Below, in pieces: positions 36,080 through 48,606 of a stretch of 64,000 nt of DNA. The translations under genes were made by a program, and so were the position numbers. This stretch comes from Sphagnum magellanicum (Eukaryota; Streptophyta; Sphagnopsida; Sphagnales; Sphagnaceae). The stretch is from contig CM038918.1 in the NCBI GenBank assembly GCA_021904315.1, forward strand, positions 4,231,349 through 4,295,348, read 5' to 3'. Within the stretch, counting starts at the first letter, position 1. Each line of letters opens with the position of its first letter. The notes below the pieces were generated by a model, which was not told where the DNA came from, did not search any database, and saw only the letters and a list, made by a program, of their open reading frames with translations.

Positions 36080-37900
36080 GGATTATCAAGTTAATTTTTT
36101 ACCACCATGATTATCTAGTTTTTATTTTGCACTTGTAGGTGGCAACACCACAAGGTTCCACCAACAAGGTTAAATACATTCAATTTCAATTTGGGACCTT
36201 AAAATCTTAAAAATTTGCTTGGCCAAAAAGGCAACATTTGAAACTTAAATTTCATAGGATTGCCACCAAGAAATAGGATTTGCAAATGCAAATGGCAAGA
36301 TAAATAGCACCATAAATAAATAAAACTTTCCATCAACAAAATCATTAAAAAAACTTTTCCATAGATGTTCTAGTGTTAAACATATTATTTTCATCTTCTT
36401 CATATTGAAATTAAAGAGATCAATATCTACTACACATGGTTCAAAAGCAAAAAAAATCGATCAAAACAAATCATAAGAAGTGGAATCGTCATTTATTTAT
36501 CATATTTAAAAATAAGACAAATTCCCCACATAAGTCTTCATGATTCATAAAGATTTGAAACAAAGATCCAACATGAAGGCCAACATGTTGTGAACATTAA
36601 GTGGATCAAATGATTTTAAAAACAAAAGGAAAGGTTTGATCATTTTAATAATAGTTCATTACATGTTTCTTTTGCCATAAAAGGAGTTTCAAATCAAACA
36701 TCATGGATTTTAGACCCATCACCAAGTCCCATTGCCTCAATTTTCATGTTAATGAAATGTTAATAGCATTGATCATGGCATTTAATAGGAGCTGGTGTTT
36801 TATTGGTAGATTCATCACGCATGCATTCACAACAAAGTTTAAGTAAGAAGTATTTACCTTTGCAATAACCAATGTTCAGGCCTTAAGAACTCATTGTTGT
36901 AACATCATTGTTTTCTACTTACCATAACATAGAAAGATAATTTTTTTGAACTTAAGACATTCTTCAAACATAATGACTTTGTTTGCAAACCATGTCTTAA
37001 TAATTGCCCATTTTCCAAGGTAACAACCCATTTTCAACCCCACTTTTTCCCATTTGTGCTTCCCCTCTTTGGATTTAAAAATTTTGGGTAATTATTCTCT
37101 ATAAACCACTTTGGACATCTTTCACACTAACACTTGCTTTGGACCCACATAAACTTTGTCATCATTAATAACATATTAACATGTTTTAGACAACACATGA
37201 CCAGAAGCAGTAGCTTCATAAACTTGTAGAAAGGTTCAATGATTCATAATCAACAATGGACTACAATGTTGCAACCATGGATGCTAGGTTGTTACCTTCA
37301 TCTTTTAAAAAAACAATCATTCAACGAATCAAACCAAAATTTTCAAGAAATTACAATAATTATCATGCCATGCAAAGTCTAGTTATTTCATTTACTTCAA
37401 AAATTAATAGTAGCATGCATAGGTTCTAGCACAATATGCTTAATGAAATAGTTGATATTAACCAAAACAAATGTACTAGCCATGCCCATTGCTGAAAATC
37501 CATAAATCCAAAGAAATAGAAATGATTATTGCATTTGCAATTTTGGCAAGACATGCATATCCATACATTTGGTGACTAAAGCAAGAAACATTTCTTCCAC
37601 AAGTTGTGAATGAGATGGAAACAAAACACAAGGGCATTGTTGTAAAACTAACCCTCATAACCAAATGCTCTCACAAGTGGAAAGAACCTTGTAGCACTTA
37701 TGGATATATGAACACCAAATTTTTAAGAAGTTTTTCTTGTGGTTCATTACATTGTTTGTAAGGATTTGAGACAAAAATTTGTGATGGTAATGCCAATAAT
37801 TCCAACCCTTTTCTTTGTTATTTATCGAATGTGATTTACTAGAATGACTTTATTAAGTTATAACTCATTTGCATCAAACAACTTGGGATGCCAAAACTCA
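36080..37900 (-). pseudogene. hAT transposase remnant 1
   Basis: Minus-strand segments in order match a plant hAT family. TKCMDMH-like SHQMYGYACLAKIANAIIIS leads into SISLDLWIFSNGHG (about 37.49 kb). EATASGHVLSKTC and NDDKVYVGPKQVLV follow (about 37.15 kb), then HKWEKVGLKMG and FANKVIMFEECLKFKKIIFL (about 36.95 kb). C-terminally PKLKLNVFNLVGG and CHLQVQN (about 36.1-36.2 kb) resemble the hAT dimerisation block GIPGSQIETERVFNLAG. Many stops separate the pieces. The N-terminal zinc finger was not identified with confidence; the open stretch at 38073-38423 may be its degraded remnant. No terminal repeats with an 8-bp duplication could be fixed. Confidence 0.65.
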
Positions 37901-39560
37901 ACGTGTGTTTTCATAGGAATGACACATTACATTTGTCATATTTTATAAACCCTTTCTTAAAAATATATAATTACCAGCTCTTATGGTTGGAGCATTACCA
38001 ATTGTTTACTCAAATGTGTAGATAATGCATTTCAACATTTATGAACTCACAATGTTAATAAGGAGGTTATCATTAACCATAAAAAAAACCCCAACAAATG
38101 GAATGACAATGGTGAGCTTTCCATAATGTAACTTGAGATTTTATAATTACAAGTTGCACAACCTTTATTGTTACCACATTACCAAGCTCAAAATACATGT
38201 TTTCAATATTTAAAAGGTTACCAACAATATTTGAAATGATCAAATCAAAGAAGTTGGTATCAATTCCACCCACATTTTCAACAACATTGATATCATGGAG
38301 ATCTCCTTCAACCAATCCACAACAAAAATTATTCCTTTTACCCACAACAAGAAGCCTAAACCCCATTTGTCTTTCACCACATGCACAAATAACAAATAAA
38401 GGGCAAAAACACAAAACTTTCAAAAGAAAAAGAATGAAAGGTTAAAAGTTAAAATGGTGTTGGCTCGGTGTATTGCATTGTTGAGCATACAGGAACAATA
38501 GAAACCTTGGAGCTTGCATTTGCCAACCAAAAATAAAAAACATTGAGTTCACATAGATTTCAATTTGGTAATGCATAACTTAAAGCTTCGAATTTTGATT
38601 TGAACAAAAATACAACACATAGCAAAACATAATTAGAACTTTTGATTTTGATTCAATAAGAGTGCAACACATAAGAAAAATTAGAAACCTTTGAGCTTAC
38701 ATTCAATAGTAGAGAAACCAAAAACCTTGAACTCACAAAATTTGATTGGACAATAATGAAATCATGCATGACTTAGGGCTTTTGATCTATTGACAAGAAC
38801 ATAATGCACATTAGAGAAAAATCAAAGCTTTCATCACAAACTTACTAAGCTTCATAGGTTCGTATAAATTTAATGCAAAATTTGGTTTTCATAGGTCATA
38901 CAAAAGACTCATGAATTTCATGTTATGGTTAATATGAACAATATTTGTACATATTCAATATGTTAAATATTAAAATAGATGACACATTTTTTTAATGATA
39001 TAAGTGAATGTTCATGTTTAATACACAAAAAATTGCATAATATTATGCAAAATTACATCATGATAGTTGTATGAATTTAATTGAAATGTAATCATATGTA
39101 CTTCACATCAAGACATCATAAATAAAAGGGACACATCATTCATAGATAAATATTATATTCTATGTTTTTTGTGTATTTTTTACACTTTGAAACACACAAA
39201 TTGTGCATAAACATATTGTTTTATGATTTTCGCACAAATTCTATTGAAATGTCATGATATTGGAAGTTTGTGATCTTCAATTATGATTTGACAAGAGTGC
39301 AATCACAACAAATAGTAAAAACTTTGGAACTTTGGTTTGTCAATAGAAAAACCAAAAACCTTGAACTCACACAAATTTCAATTTGGTAAGAGCACAACAT
39401 ACAACAAAAAATAGAAACCTTGAAATTTGCATTCACTAATACAATAAACAAAAGCTTTGGGTTCACATAAGAGGTCACACAACATATGAAGACATAAGGA
39501 CTAGTAGAAACAAAAGGAGTTCATACTTGAACAAGGAGAAACCCACAAAGCAAAAATCAA
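37901..39560. other. AT-rich DNA with a diffuse repeated phrase
   Basis: From about 38500 to 39480 the phrase CCTTGAACTCACA, TTTCAATTTGGTAAGAG and CAACACATA recurs at irregular spacing of about 80-110 bp. This suggests a very old tandem duplication. No gene is supportable. Confidence 0.4.
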
Positions 39561-42500
39561 AGCACCCCATCGCCACACCGATCTTCATTGAATCTCATCA
39601 TTGCACAATTAATGACAATGTTTAGGAAACAAAGAATTTGTACTTGTCCTACCTATTTGTTGTTACTTTTACAAGGAGATGTGTATTCAAATCATTGAGA
39701 CATCAAAAGCTTGAAAAAACTCAAGCACATATGCATATCTTTCAACCCTAAAAAGCTTAAAGCTCTAAAATCCATATATGGAGAGCTCATAGGATACATA
39801 TCTAGGCACAAACACATATTAGGACAGATATGAATATACATGAAGATATTCGATGAATGAAAGTCTGTTTGATATGAATACACATTATGATATATTGGTG
39901 AACGGCATCCACTAGATATGTATAACATTTGTTTTTAAAATTTTCACAATTTCGAGATATGTATTTATACGTGTTGATAATTGGACTGAACTGGATAACC
40001 AGACAACACTGCTATATGCCTGAAAGATTAGATTTACCTATACATACAGGATGGGTTACCAAGGTGAAACCAGATATTAACTCAGTTGAGGTTCATCCAC
40101 AAAGGGAGTCGTAATGGGCATTGGGCATGCAGTGGATCATGTCCTGTTGAGTGCTGGTTCACTGTGGCAGAGTGATATTTTTTCAACAAATTTTTTTTGG
40201 GCCACAAACAATTCAAATTTTGTTTTTTTAAATGTGTTTTTTTAGTGTAAATTTGACTCATTTCGGTAGTTTTTTGGAAGGAAAAATCGTCAAATTTTCA
40301 ATATCACAAAATAGAAAAGAAGAACCCTGAGACTTGGGTAGTAGGTCATGCTTGCTGACAGATGTAGCCAGGTCATGATTTTTCTACTTTGTTCAATAAA
40401 GTTGCAAGTACACTGACTGGACATTGGATTACGCTGACAGTTGTTCTATTAAAATTATTGGAGACGATTCTGGAAGAGCTTAAATTAGGCTGTCCTTGAC
40501 CCATATTAAATTAAATTAAATCATGTTGGTTTTTTCAAGTAGTACCTAATAAGCTCTGGACTTAAGCCATTTGACTGAAGAAAAATAGACAGAGGAAGAA
40601 AAAACCCTTTCTCTTTGAATTAAAAGAGAAAGATAAAGTCCGAGGTCATGGGCCTTACTCAAATAAGGGCCGTGCAAGGTGGAGTAGGTCAGATTGTGGT
40701 AAATCCATGGCCAAGGAATTTACCGAGAATAAAGAACTAGCCTGGTCTTCACATTAAGAAAAAATGGAACAAGGAACTCATCATATCAAATGCTAGAAGC
40801 AACAATTACCCAGCATGTGACATGAAGAAACGAAGAAAAAACAACAAAACTACCAACTACTTTTATTAGTTTGTTTGACTCAGGTTCAAATGTGTAAAAT
40901 GGTTAACCAAAATAAATTACCAATGTCTATCATGCAAACACAGGAAGAAACGAAGAAACCTGTCAAATGCTTATTAGACCTTGTAGTCATTAGTTTCAAA
41001 ATTCTTTGCACTTTTATGTTGCAAATTTACAAATTATCCAGAAAACATCTACTGGTGGCAGCAGTTTTTGCTTGTATGGAATTTTGCCAAAATGCCCAAA
41101 AAAGGGAATATTCCTGTTTTTCTACAAACTTGAAATCAGAGTTCAGATGTAATTTAGTTTGATAGCATTAAATTTTTAACTATTTAAAAAATTATTTAGG
41201 CAAGTTAGAAAAAACTTGTCGCCATTTAATGTTAAATCCCTAGACTTGGGATGCTACCCAATGACACAACTTCAGGAAATTGAAAAAATATTATCACTTC
41301 TTGGAAGTGGAAGATGGACTAGCTATAATTAATTCATCCCCACTTCATTTTTGAAGAGAGGCTCACATTTGTACAACCTAATCAACTGATGGGCGTCAGA
41401 TTGACACCATAGACTCTATCCATTTTATCCATCCATGACACGACATAACTTAACCTTGAATGGAGATTGGCACACTTTTCAAGTTGCATGTCTGATCACA
41501 ACATAATGCATTGTATCTGATGTCACATGAAGAGAATGAAGATATGTTTTTCTTGCCATTCGAGTAATTTGTTCTTTCTCTCACATGGGCTCTGTGCCCC
41601 TTTGCACTACAAATGATAATCTAATATGCACAGGATAAAAAGATGGGCATATGGGTTTTTTCAATTTTGGGAATTTAACCATGACATTGTTATTGCAAAA
41701 ATTGGGTTTTATGAATAAAAAATTAAGTGACATTCTTTTGGAAGGAAGAATGATCGATGTCAGTCATTTGAGTATTGCAAGAGTCCACTCCTACTTCAAT
41801 CACTGTTTTCCATAAGGTGCATAGGTGCATTCAATAGAATGTCAACAACAAACCAGCTACATGTTTTTGTTCCACTGTGTATTTGAAAGGAAAATTAAAG
41901 TGACACATGTCATAATTTTGTACACCTCAAAGTGAAAGAGAACAAGAGGATAGTTGGTCCTACCTTAGATGTAGTACTTGCTTTTTTGGGATTCTAGGAG
42001 GAGTTTATAGTTTAGAACTTTCAGTGCAATCTGCAAAGTGTGTAGTTTGGTGTACACAAGGGTTAGACCAGTTTATATCATTTTTTTCATGTTTTTTTAC
42101 ACTTGAATCCAGTCTTCATATTCTAAATGTTCTAGGGTGTTTTTTGTCATTTGTGGAGTCCTTCATATCAAAGGCGCTCTAAAAGCACCTCAACACGATA
42201 ACTAATCTTTCTATGCTTGCAAATTTTTAGGTAGGTTTTGCAATGTTTTCGCTTTGTTAAGCTTAACGGCCAGGCTACTCATAACGTAATATATTTCCAT
42301 CACCAAGTATCTTGTAGCATTACACTGAGTTTAATGTTCATACATGAGCTATGTTAGAAAAGCTATTAGGTTCAAAATCCTTTAGCACCACAATGGGCCA
42401 TTTGGTTTATTGTCGGGTCATTCTTCTTGCTTCTTCGAGGGGCTATGCCTTCTTTTAGTGGTGTGACTTGCTACCTTCGCCTTCTTAGGATGTTGGGTTG

Positions 42501-44740
42501 TGATCCCTCTTGCATTAGTCTTTCGTTTCCAATAGTTTGATCACCCTACTCTTTTTGATGTGGTGGCACATGTAGAAACCGATACTTATTCCTTCCAGAT
42601 AGCACTACAAGATGCCTGTGCGACGTTACCTAAAATCATCCAATCACATGTCTTGCCTTTCAAAGGTTTAATGGTGTAATCCTATCCTCAAATGTAGTTT
42701 TCTTTGATGGACCAATTACATGAGTAGGAATTTAATTCGTTTCAAGCAAACATTCCTTCGGATGTCATGCGAACACATCCTCATTCCTATGTAGATCCAA
42801 CAACAAAAGCTTGGTTATTAGCTCGTCTTAACACCCCTTCATTTCGTTTGTATTTACCCCATTTCCTTACAATGTTACATATTTGTCTTAGTATACCACA
42901 TCCTACAATTGCACGTATTTCATAATGTTAATGTGGTCATTCTATCGATGATTTGGGTATCCATTTGCTACGTTGCTTGTGCGGGAGTGAGCGCACTACA
43001 TCCCATGATAGATTTCAAAATGTCATTGCAACTATTGTGTTGGAGAATGGAACTCATGTATAGAAAGAGGTTTTCCATCTTTTCCCTTGCCATAAATAGA
43101 GACGAGTGAATATTGTCATCATCAGAGAGGATTTTTGGACCTTGCAAAATACACATTTATGGTTTTCTTGCATGTTGTTTACTAAGATCCACCTTGTATT
43201 TACAATTTGGATTATGTGATGTGGTTTGTAAGTGTTGGATAGACTATGGGCAAAAGGTTTGTAAGATTTTTATCTTGTAGAGGTACATTTAACTTATGTA
43301 TGTATAAGGCAAAGTTTGGTTATCATGTATTGAAAGTATTCCATGTGAACTTTTGGGCACCTTCAAGTTTAAACCATTAAGGGTATGTATGTGTAACCAT
43401 TTATTTAACCATGCAGGTGGAATGTTTTAAGCATCATCATGATTAATCTTATTTTATATTTATAAGAATATATATTGAATTTAGCATGTATTTTACCTTT
43501 GAAAAACTCAAATGGAAATGTTGAAAATGCATTCACTTTGGCTGAAAAAGGCTTGGACTTGTTTAGGAATTGACCCATTTGTAGTAGATGATAAATTGCT
43601 AGAAGGGAATTGATTGTGATTTAAGTTCAAGTGGACAAATTAATTTGAAGAAAAGAAAATGAAATTTGTGTTTAGATTGGGACATGTGGCCAAATATACA
43701 AGCAAGAGTCTACCAAAATGGTCCAAGAAAAAATTGAATTATTTCATGACCTTCCACTTTCCACCTTGTTAAGGGAAATCCACATATGTGACAGCTGAAA
43801 CAAGTGTTTTTTAAACCCCATGAGATCAATGTGTGTACGTCCTTGTTTTCAAATGAGTACAAAGAATTGAACATGTTTAAAGACTTGTGAGTTGGTATGG
43901 AATTTAAATTTTGAAACAAGTATAGTATGTGAGTTCTTAAAGGATAGGATGTTGAAAGTGCAAAATGATAGTGGTAATATCAACACATTAGATTCAAAAA
44001 ACATAACATCAAGAGTTGTGTACATATCTTTATCACACTTGCAGTGGATTGTGAAACCTGTAAATGGAATACCTTGCATTTTAGGTCATAAGCCCACAAC
44101 CTATTGAAAACTCTTGCACTAGATGAACATTTGAGATTGACACAATTGTGGAAATTATTCCACTAGTCATCATGGGAAAGAGATCCAAAAAAATGAAATG
44201 ATGTAATACTGTGAACCATTAGCTTAAGAGAACACAATTTAGTCTGCAAGATATAGAACACATCAACGCCTTCCTAGAGCCTGACATGCCCAGTGCCCAC
44301 CCTTTGTGAACATGCCACATAACCAGCTTTAGGGATTGACTCCCTGACGTGTCTCTTCCTGATTAGACCTCCACAACCAGGCATATAAAGTTGGGCCTGT
44401 ACCTCATTTTGCATGTGGATGAAAAGTAATCCATAATCCAATTCTGAGCATGTAAAGGAGTCCAAGTTAAATTCTAAGAATCTAGAAATTATGTATAGTA
44501 CGCATCTAGCATGCATGGAACAGGATTCTTTGCAACCAAAAGCACCAACCCACACTTTGATCTCAAAGTACACATCAAGTAGGAGTCATCGGTTTTGTTT
44601 GGAATGGCTACTTTTGAGATCTTGGCTGTATATAAGTCCTTCCTTTGAGCAGTATCTCTTTCTCAGACCACGTGATAAACTGACCATACAAAGGAATCTA
44701 CGTCCTCAATATGCTCGGTTGAGACTTCGGAGTACAAAAC
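39561..44740. other. unassigned intergenic DNA downstream of the ABI3-like gene
   Basis: Composition is more balanced than the flanking repeats, but no known protein or RNA gene was recognised on either strand. I searched the minus strand here for a B3 DNA-binding domain (motifs such as NLGRIVLPK, RFWPNNKSRMYLL) that could be a distant exon of the gene at 46.0 kb and saw none. Short open frames at 42909-43109 and 43892-44107 have no recognisable motif. Confidence 0.4.
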
Positions 44741-44743
44741 TTA

Positions 44744-45035
44744 GAGCATCTCCACCCCGGCAAACAACTCCTTTATTTTAAAATAGAATACGGTTTAATG
44801 ATCATCATCTTCACCAAAAATGTAATAAAAGTCCTTTTAAACACTCAAAGACCATTTATGTCTTTACATGTGGACAAGTAATAGTCATTGTCCAAATCCA
44901 TAGTAGAAAAAAGCTTTTAAAGGAGTTAAAATGACCACTGCAAAATGGACCATCAATACCGGAGACCAGCAGGATTTCCGCTAGATCCTGCTGCAAGATT
45001 TAATGAAAAGGGGCTGGTGTGGGGTGGAGATGCTC
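44744..45035. mobile_element. Harbinger/Tourist-type MITE, 292 bp
   Basis: A perfect 15-bp terminal inverted repeat, GAGCATCTCCACCCC, lies at 44744-44758 and inverted at 45021-45035. It is flanked by a 3-bp TTA target duplication (44741-44743 and 45036-45038). TTA/TAA duplication and GAGCATCTCC ends are typical of PIF/Harbinger-derived MITEs in plants. No coding capacity is present. It lies about 1 kb beyond the 3' end of the ABI3-like reading frame. Confidence 0.88.
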
Positions 45036-45038
45036 TTA

Positions 45039-46035
45039 GATCTTGAATTTTGAGAAATCTACCAAGGTAACATTAACTCCTTGGAGAAGGTTAAGTCCTT
45101 GGGTATAAGCAGCCAAGCCTACTGACAGCACTGTCCTGTTAAAAATTATGCAGAAGCATTATAACCCATGGCCCAATACCAGAATAATAAAATTTCTAGT
45201 GCACAAACAAATACGAAACTGATTTTCTATTCCAAAAACCCAGAATTTAATTTGTTCAATGGAGAGAGCAATATGAATCAGAAGTTGCAAAAATGTTAGA
45301 AGTTTAGAGATGACTTTCTGAAGAGCTTGCCATCCAGCAGCAAAAGCACAAGCTGCAACTCTAGAAATCAATGAGTGCTAACATACACTTGGATCACATC
45401 TGAAGTGTAGGGTTACAAGAAGCAACTCTAATTATTGTCAGCTGCTGCAAAGGTACTCTTTTCTTCACAAAGAATAGATCAAGTCCCAATTTTCCAGATA
45501 AAACTTCCCCCACCAAAAGAAAATTGAAAAAAAAACTCCATCTTATAAAGGGAGACACAAATGTATATATATACAATTGCATGTGCCAACACAAGAAGAG
45601 GAATCAGTAAATCACCACCCAGCTACAGCACAACAATTTTCTTAAGGCACAAAAGAAGTGCTCACTTTCTCATGTACTTAGAGCTGGCTGGAGAGTCTAC
45701 ACTAAGTTGCTGCATTTCACTAGAGAGACTAGAGTTTGGTGGGTTTGAATATTTTGTGCAATAATATTTGCTATAATTCCTATGAAGAAGAAGAAGAAGA
45801 GTTGTTGCTGCTGTGACAAGTGTTCTATTTTGCAGAGACACTAGATTAGGTTTCCTCAATGAACTAGATCAGTTTTTCTAGAGCTAAGTAGCTGGGACCA
45901 GCTTGCTTCATAGCCTGCTTCTGTTTCAAGGGACATGACATGAGCTGCATGAGCTGCAGCTTTGTTGTTGTTGCTTTGCAGCTGGATTTAGGGTTCATGG
46001 TTGCAGCTTCTCCCATAGCTGTAATCTTGCCAAGG
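45039..46035 (-). other. 3' flank of the ABI3-like gene
   Basis: This probably holds the 3' UTR of the gene ending at 46036, since it is transcript-like in composition up to about 45.8 kb. No exact AATAAA was found on the minus strand. A GAA-type trinucleotide run occurs at 45783-45800. No B3-domain exon is visible. A minus-strand open stretch (45594-45394) contains SGKLGLDLFFVKKR, only superficially like a B3 start. Confidence 0.4.
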
Positions 46036-47334
46036 TCATGTCCTTTGGTCTGTTGATGAAAAAGTGTTCCATGAGCTCATATTTGTAGCCCCAGGAGACA
46101 GTAGTATCGGTTCCGTCTTCGCAGCAGACTGAGCTAGACTTGCAGCTACTTGTGGAGAAGCAGGCCGCTGTTGTTGCATGGCATAGCTGCTGCTGCTGTT
46201 GCTCAAGTGGGCACTGGCAGCATTTCCTGCAACACCATAACTCTTGCTGAGCTGCTGTCGCTGGCACGCCATTCGATGTTTGCGAGCTGCTCGCGTTGCA
46301 GCAGCAGTCGGAGTTGAGTAATAACTATTACCAGCTGCTGCACGCGGCTTGCCATAGCGGTGCTGCACTAGTACTGATGGTTGTGTGTCCCAGACTGTAG
46401 TCTGTTGATGGCTTGCAACCCTAAAGTATTGGGTGCCGCCGGCTCCTGTCTCTACTGATCCAGGATCATCCTTGCAGCGCAAACCCATTGCAGTGCAAGC
46501 TGAATCCACGCTTCGCTTTCTCTTTTGTTGTTGCCAATTCAAGTCAGCAGCTTGCTGCAGAGGTCCAGGAAGTTGAGCCCCCCGGTGACAGATCAAGCTT
46601 GCAAGTGGTGGACTTTCTAGATGGTCACCAACAAGAGTAGTACTTCTAGAGGAAGATCTGCGACCATTTTTGGTATGCGGTGATGAGCAAGAATAGTCGA
46701 TGAGCGTCTGAGTACTCGTGGAAGACGTAGCTGCTGCCGCTGTTGTTGCGGAGGGTGTGACGCACAGCTGCTCCAGGGAACCTGATATGGAAAACTGCTG
46801 ATCTCCGGAGGACGTACTACTAGAATTGCTACTGCGCTCGTCTGCCCAAAACCTGACGTAATCCATCAAGAGCGTCAAACCCTTATCTCCACCTCCAAGC
46901 CTGTCTATGGCTTGATGCATCATGGCTTCGTTCAGCGTCACTTTCTTACACAGTGCACGCATGCTGCAATCCAGCAAGCTGCTGCTCATGGGTGGGGACT
47001 GCACGACATCATTATTGACCCGCGACATGAAATCATCATCACTTGCAGCAGCAGCAGCAGCAGCAGCAGGGGTAGTGTTAGTACTAGTACTATGGGATGC
47101 TGGAGAATTCTTCATTGTCGACCCAGACTTACTGCAGCTGAACAGATTCTCTAGGTCGTCCCGAAAGGGTTTAGTACCGGCCAGGTCCTGGAAACCAAAA
47201 TAGGAGCTGGAAGCTTGATCATAAGCTGTAGAACTAGGCAGGAGATGCAAGGCTACATGATGCTGGTCGTACATGAGCTCAGTACTCAACCATGCTTCGG
47301 CCAGACATAAGTTCTCCTCGATTTCCGTGCTCAT
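46036..47334 (-). CDS. ABI3/VP1-like regulator with B1 and B2 regions, no B3 seen
   Basis: This is one uninterrupted frame of 432 residues. The start chosen is ATG at 47334 (MSTEIEENL, context AAACAATGAGC). The frame extends eight codons further 5' but without another ATG. Residues about 128-168, KKVTLNEAMMHQAIDRLGGG and onward to FWADE, match the ABI3 B1 region (IKKSTIECAAxRLGGGKEGM). Residues about 345-361, ATRAARKHRMACQRQQ, match B2 (ATKEARKKRMARQRR). Between them are Ser, Ala and Gln runs typical of this family and a basic KRKR (271-274). An acidic DDLENLF occurs near 59-65. Known role of the family: abscisic acid and desiccation/maturation control by binding bZIP factors (B1) and RY DNA (B3). 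Here the frame stops 71 residues after B2. No good splice donor or B3 exon was found, so either B3 is lost or it lies beyond an intron I cannot see. The homology call is moderate. Confidence 0.68.
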   Translation of the reverse strand: MSTEIEENLCLAEAWLSTELMYDQHHVALHLLPSSTAYDQASSSYFGFQDLAGTKPFRDDLENLFSCSKSGSTMKNSPASHSTSTNTTPAAAAAAAASDDDFMSRVNNDVVQSPPMSSSLLDCSMRALCKKVTLNEAMMHQAIDRLGGGDKGLTLLMDYVRFWADERSSNSSSTSSGDQQFSISGSLEQLCVTPSATTAAAATSSTSTQTLIDYSCSSPHTKNGRRSSSRSTTLVGDHLESPPLASLICHRGAQLPGPLQQAADLNWQQQKRKRSVDSACTAMGLRCKDDPGSVETGAGGTQYFRVASHQQTTVWDTQPSVLVQHRYGKPRAAAGNSYYSTPTAAATRAARKHRMACQRQQLSKSYGVAGNAASAHLSNSSSSYAMQQQRPASPQVAASLAQSAAKTEPILLSPGATNMSSWNTFSSTDQRT

Positions 47335-47532
47335 TGTTTTTCTCTGATCTGTGTGCAATATTCTGGAGATGATGCGGTAGTTAATACGGGAACTTCAGCA
47401 GCCGGCAGCTTGGAACTCCAGCTTAAACTTTGATTCAGAAATGCCGGAACTTTTCAAAGAGCGAGATCTGGGCACACGGCAGCAAATTAAACCTTACATG
47501 AACATCAAAAGAACGAAGAACAAAAAGCACAT

Positions 47533-47540
47533 CTTATAAG
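47533..47540 (-). promoter_or_regulatory. candidate TATA box of the ABI3-like gene
   Basis: CTTATAAG, palindromic, lies about 200 bases upstream of the ATG. That would put the transcription start near 47.50 kb and give a 5' UTR of roughly 170 bases. The call is from position and sequence only. Confidence 0.35.
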
Positions 47541-47694
47541 TAGTACTACCCAACTAGCCAACCCTCCACAGAGACACGAGATCTCGCGGATGCCTAATTA
47601 TCACTTCGGCCTCACAACCCAGTGTACAACACACAAAAAAAGATTCTGTTCAAAACAGTTCTCAACACAAGACCCAGCAGCAGGCAGCCAATGT

Positions 47695-47702
47695 CATGCA
47701 TG
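47695..47702. promoter_or_regulatory. RY motif (CATGCATG)
   Basis: A perfect palindromic RY element lies about 360 bp upstream of the ATG. RY motifs are bound by B3 domains of ABI3/FUS3/LEC2-type factors. Its presence in front of an ABI3-like gene would fit auto- or cross-regulation. An 8-mer also arises by chance. Confidence 0.4.
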
Positions 47703-48606
47703 CTTACCTAGTCTCTTCTCTCCAACAAAAGAACTGATCCGGCGCGGCCGCTAGCTGCTCTCACAAACTCCGCAATTATGCAGTAGCTAGACTATGCAGC
47801 TGACCATCAGTATTATATTCAGCTCGTTGCAGCAGCACATGATCAGACCCAAAAACAAAACAAAGTCTAGATAAGCCTAAGTCTTTGCTGGAGACTTTTC
47901 TCTTAGAAAATTTCACCACAGCCAGCTATAATAAGCTGCCGCTGCCGCTGCTGTGCACCTGGTTTGACAGGAGCGATACAAAAATGAGGATTTCAGTGGG
48001 TTTCTTAAGTTCCGTGCAGATTTGCTATTTGTGGAACAAACCAGCATTCATTACAATCTTGGATTTGGTTGCATGAATTCTCCTTGCTGAGCAATGTCTT
48101 CTTCTTCTTCTTCTTCGTCTTCTTCTTTTTTGTGTGTAAGCAAGCAGCTTGTTCCTGCTGCTCAGAGCATCTCCAGCTGTGCTTAGTATGTGATCCTGCT
48201 AAAATATTTCTCACATCCAAGTTTGAGTTACTTAGGCTACTTTCTTTTTTTTTTCTCCAAACTCACCCATAAAACTAAAACTGGCGCTGCAAAAAAGGAG
48301 TTCGTCAGGTGCATATATTCTTGTGGCGAGCCAGCCAGCCATAATATCTGCCACAATCGACAGGCTGCATGTGGACGCTGTGGGAACGGGTACTACACGT
48401 GGAACCATCGAAAGATCCATGAATGCATCCTCAGTGAGTTTACGACACGTGGAAATCGAGCCTCAGCTGATTGCCCCTAAATGTGATGACGTCCAAGACC
48501 ACGTGGCGGTCATGCCACTGGTTGTGAACTATGAGTGCCTTTTCTTGTCCATCTGCCGAAATTTTGGCATAGCTTCCACCTCAAAAACAAAATTTACCTT
48601 ACCCTA

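Larger units (their letters stand above)
47335..48604 (-). promoter_or_regulatory. 5' region of the ABI3-like gene
   Basis: GC-richer DNA with CpG-containing stretches (for example GCGGCCGC near 47.75 kb) lies upstream of the ATG. It contains a TATA-like CTTATAAG (47533-47540), an RY motif CATGCATG (47695-47702) and a CTT/GAA microsatellite (about 48095-48130). At 48163-48176 is AGAGCATCTCCAGC, the end sequence of Harbinger-type MITEs without a partner. No coding exon was recognised. Confidence 0.45.

Noticed and set aside
45394-45594. Minus-strand SGKLGLDLFFVKKR as a possible B3-domain exon for the ABI3-like gene
   Set aside because: It resembles GNLGRIVLPKK at only a few positions, needs a register shift, lacks the following B3 motifs and has no matching splice sites.
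45995-46267. Minus-strand open frame overlapping the end of the ABI3-like gene
   Set aside because: It is Gln/Cys-rich only because it reads the Ser/Ala/Gln-coding DNA out of frame; no motif supports it.
48163-48300. A second complete Harbinger MITE upstream of the ABI3-like gene
   Set aside because: Only one end (AGAGCATCTCCAGC) is present; no inverted partner or TTA duplication was found nearby.
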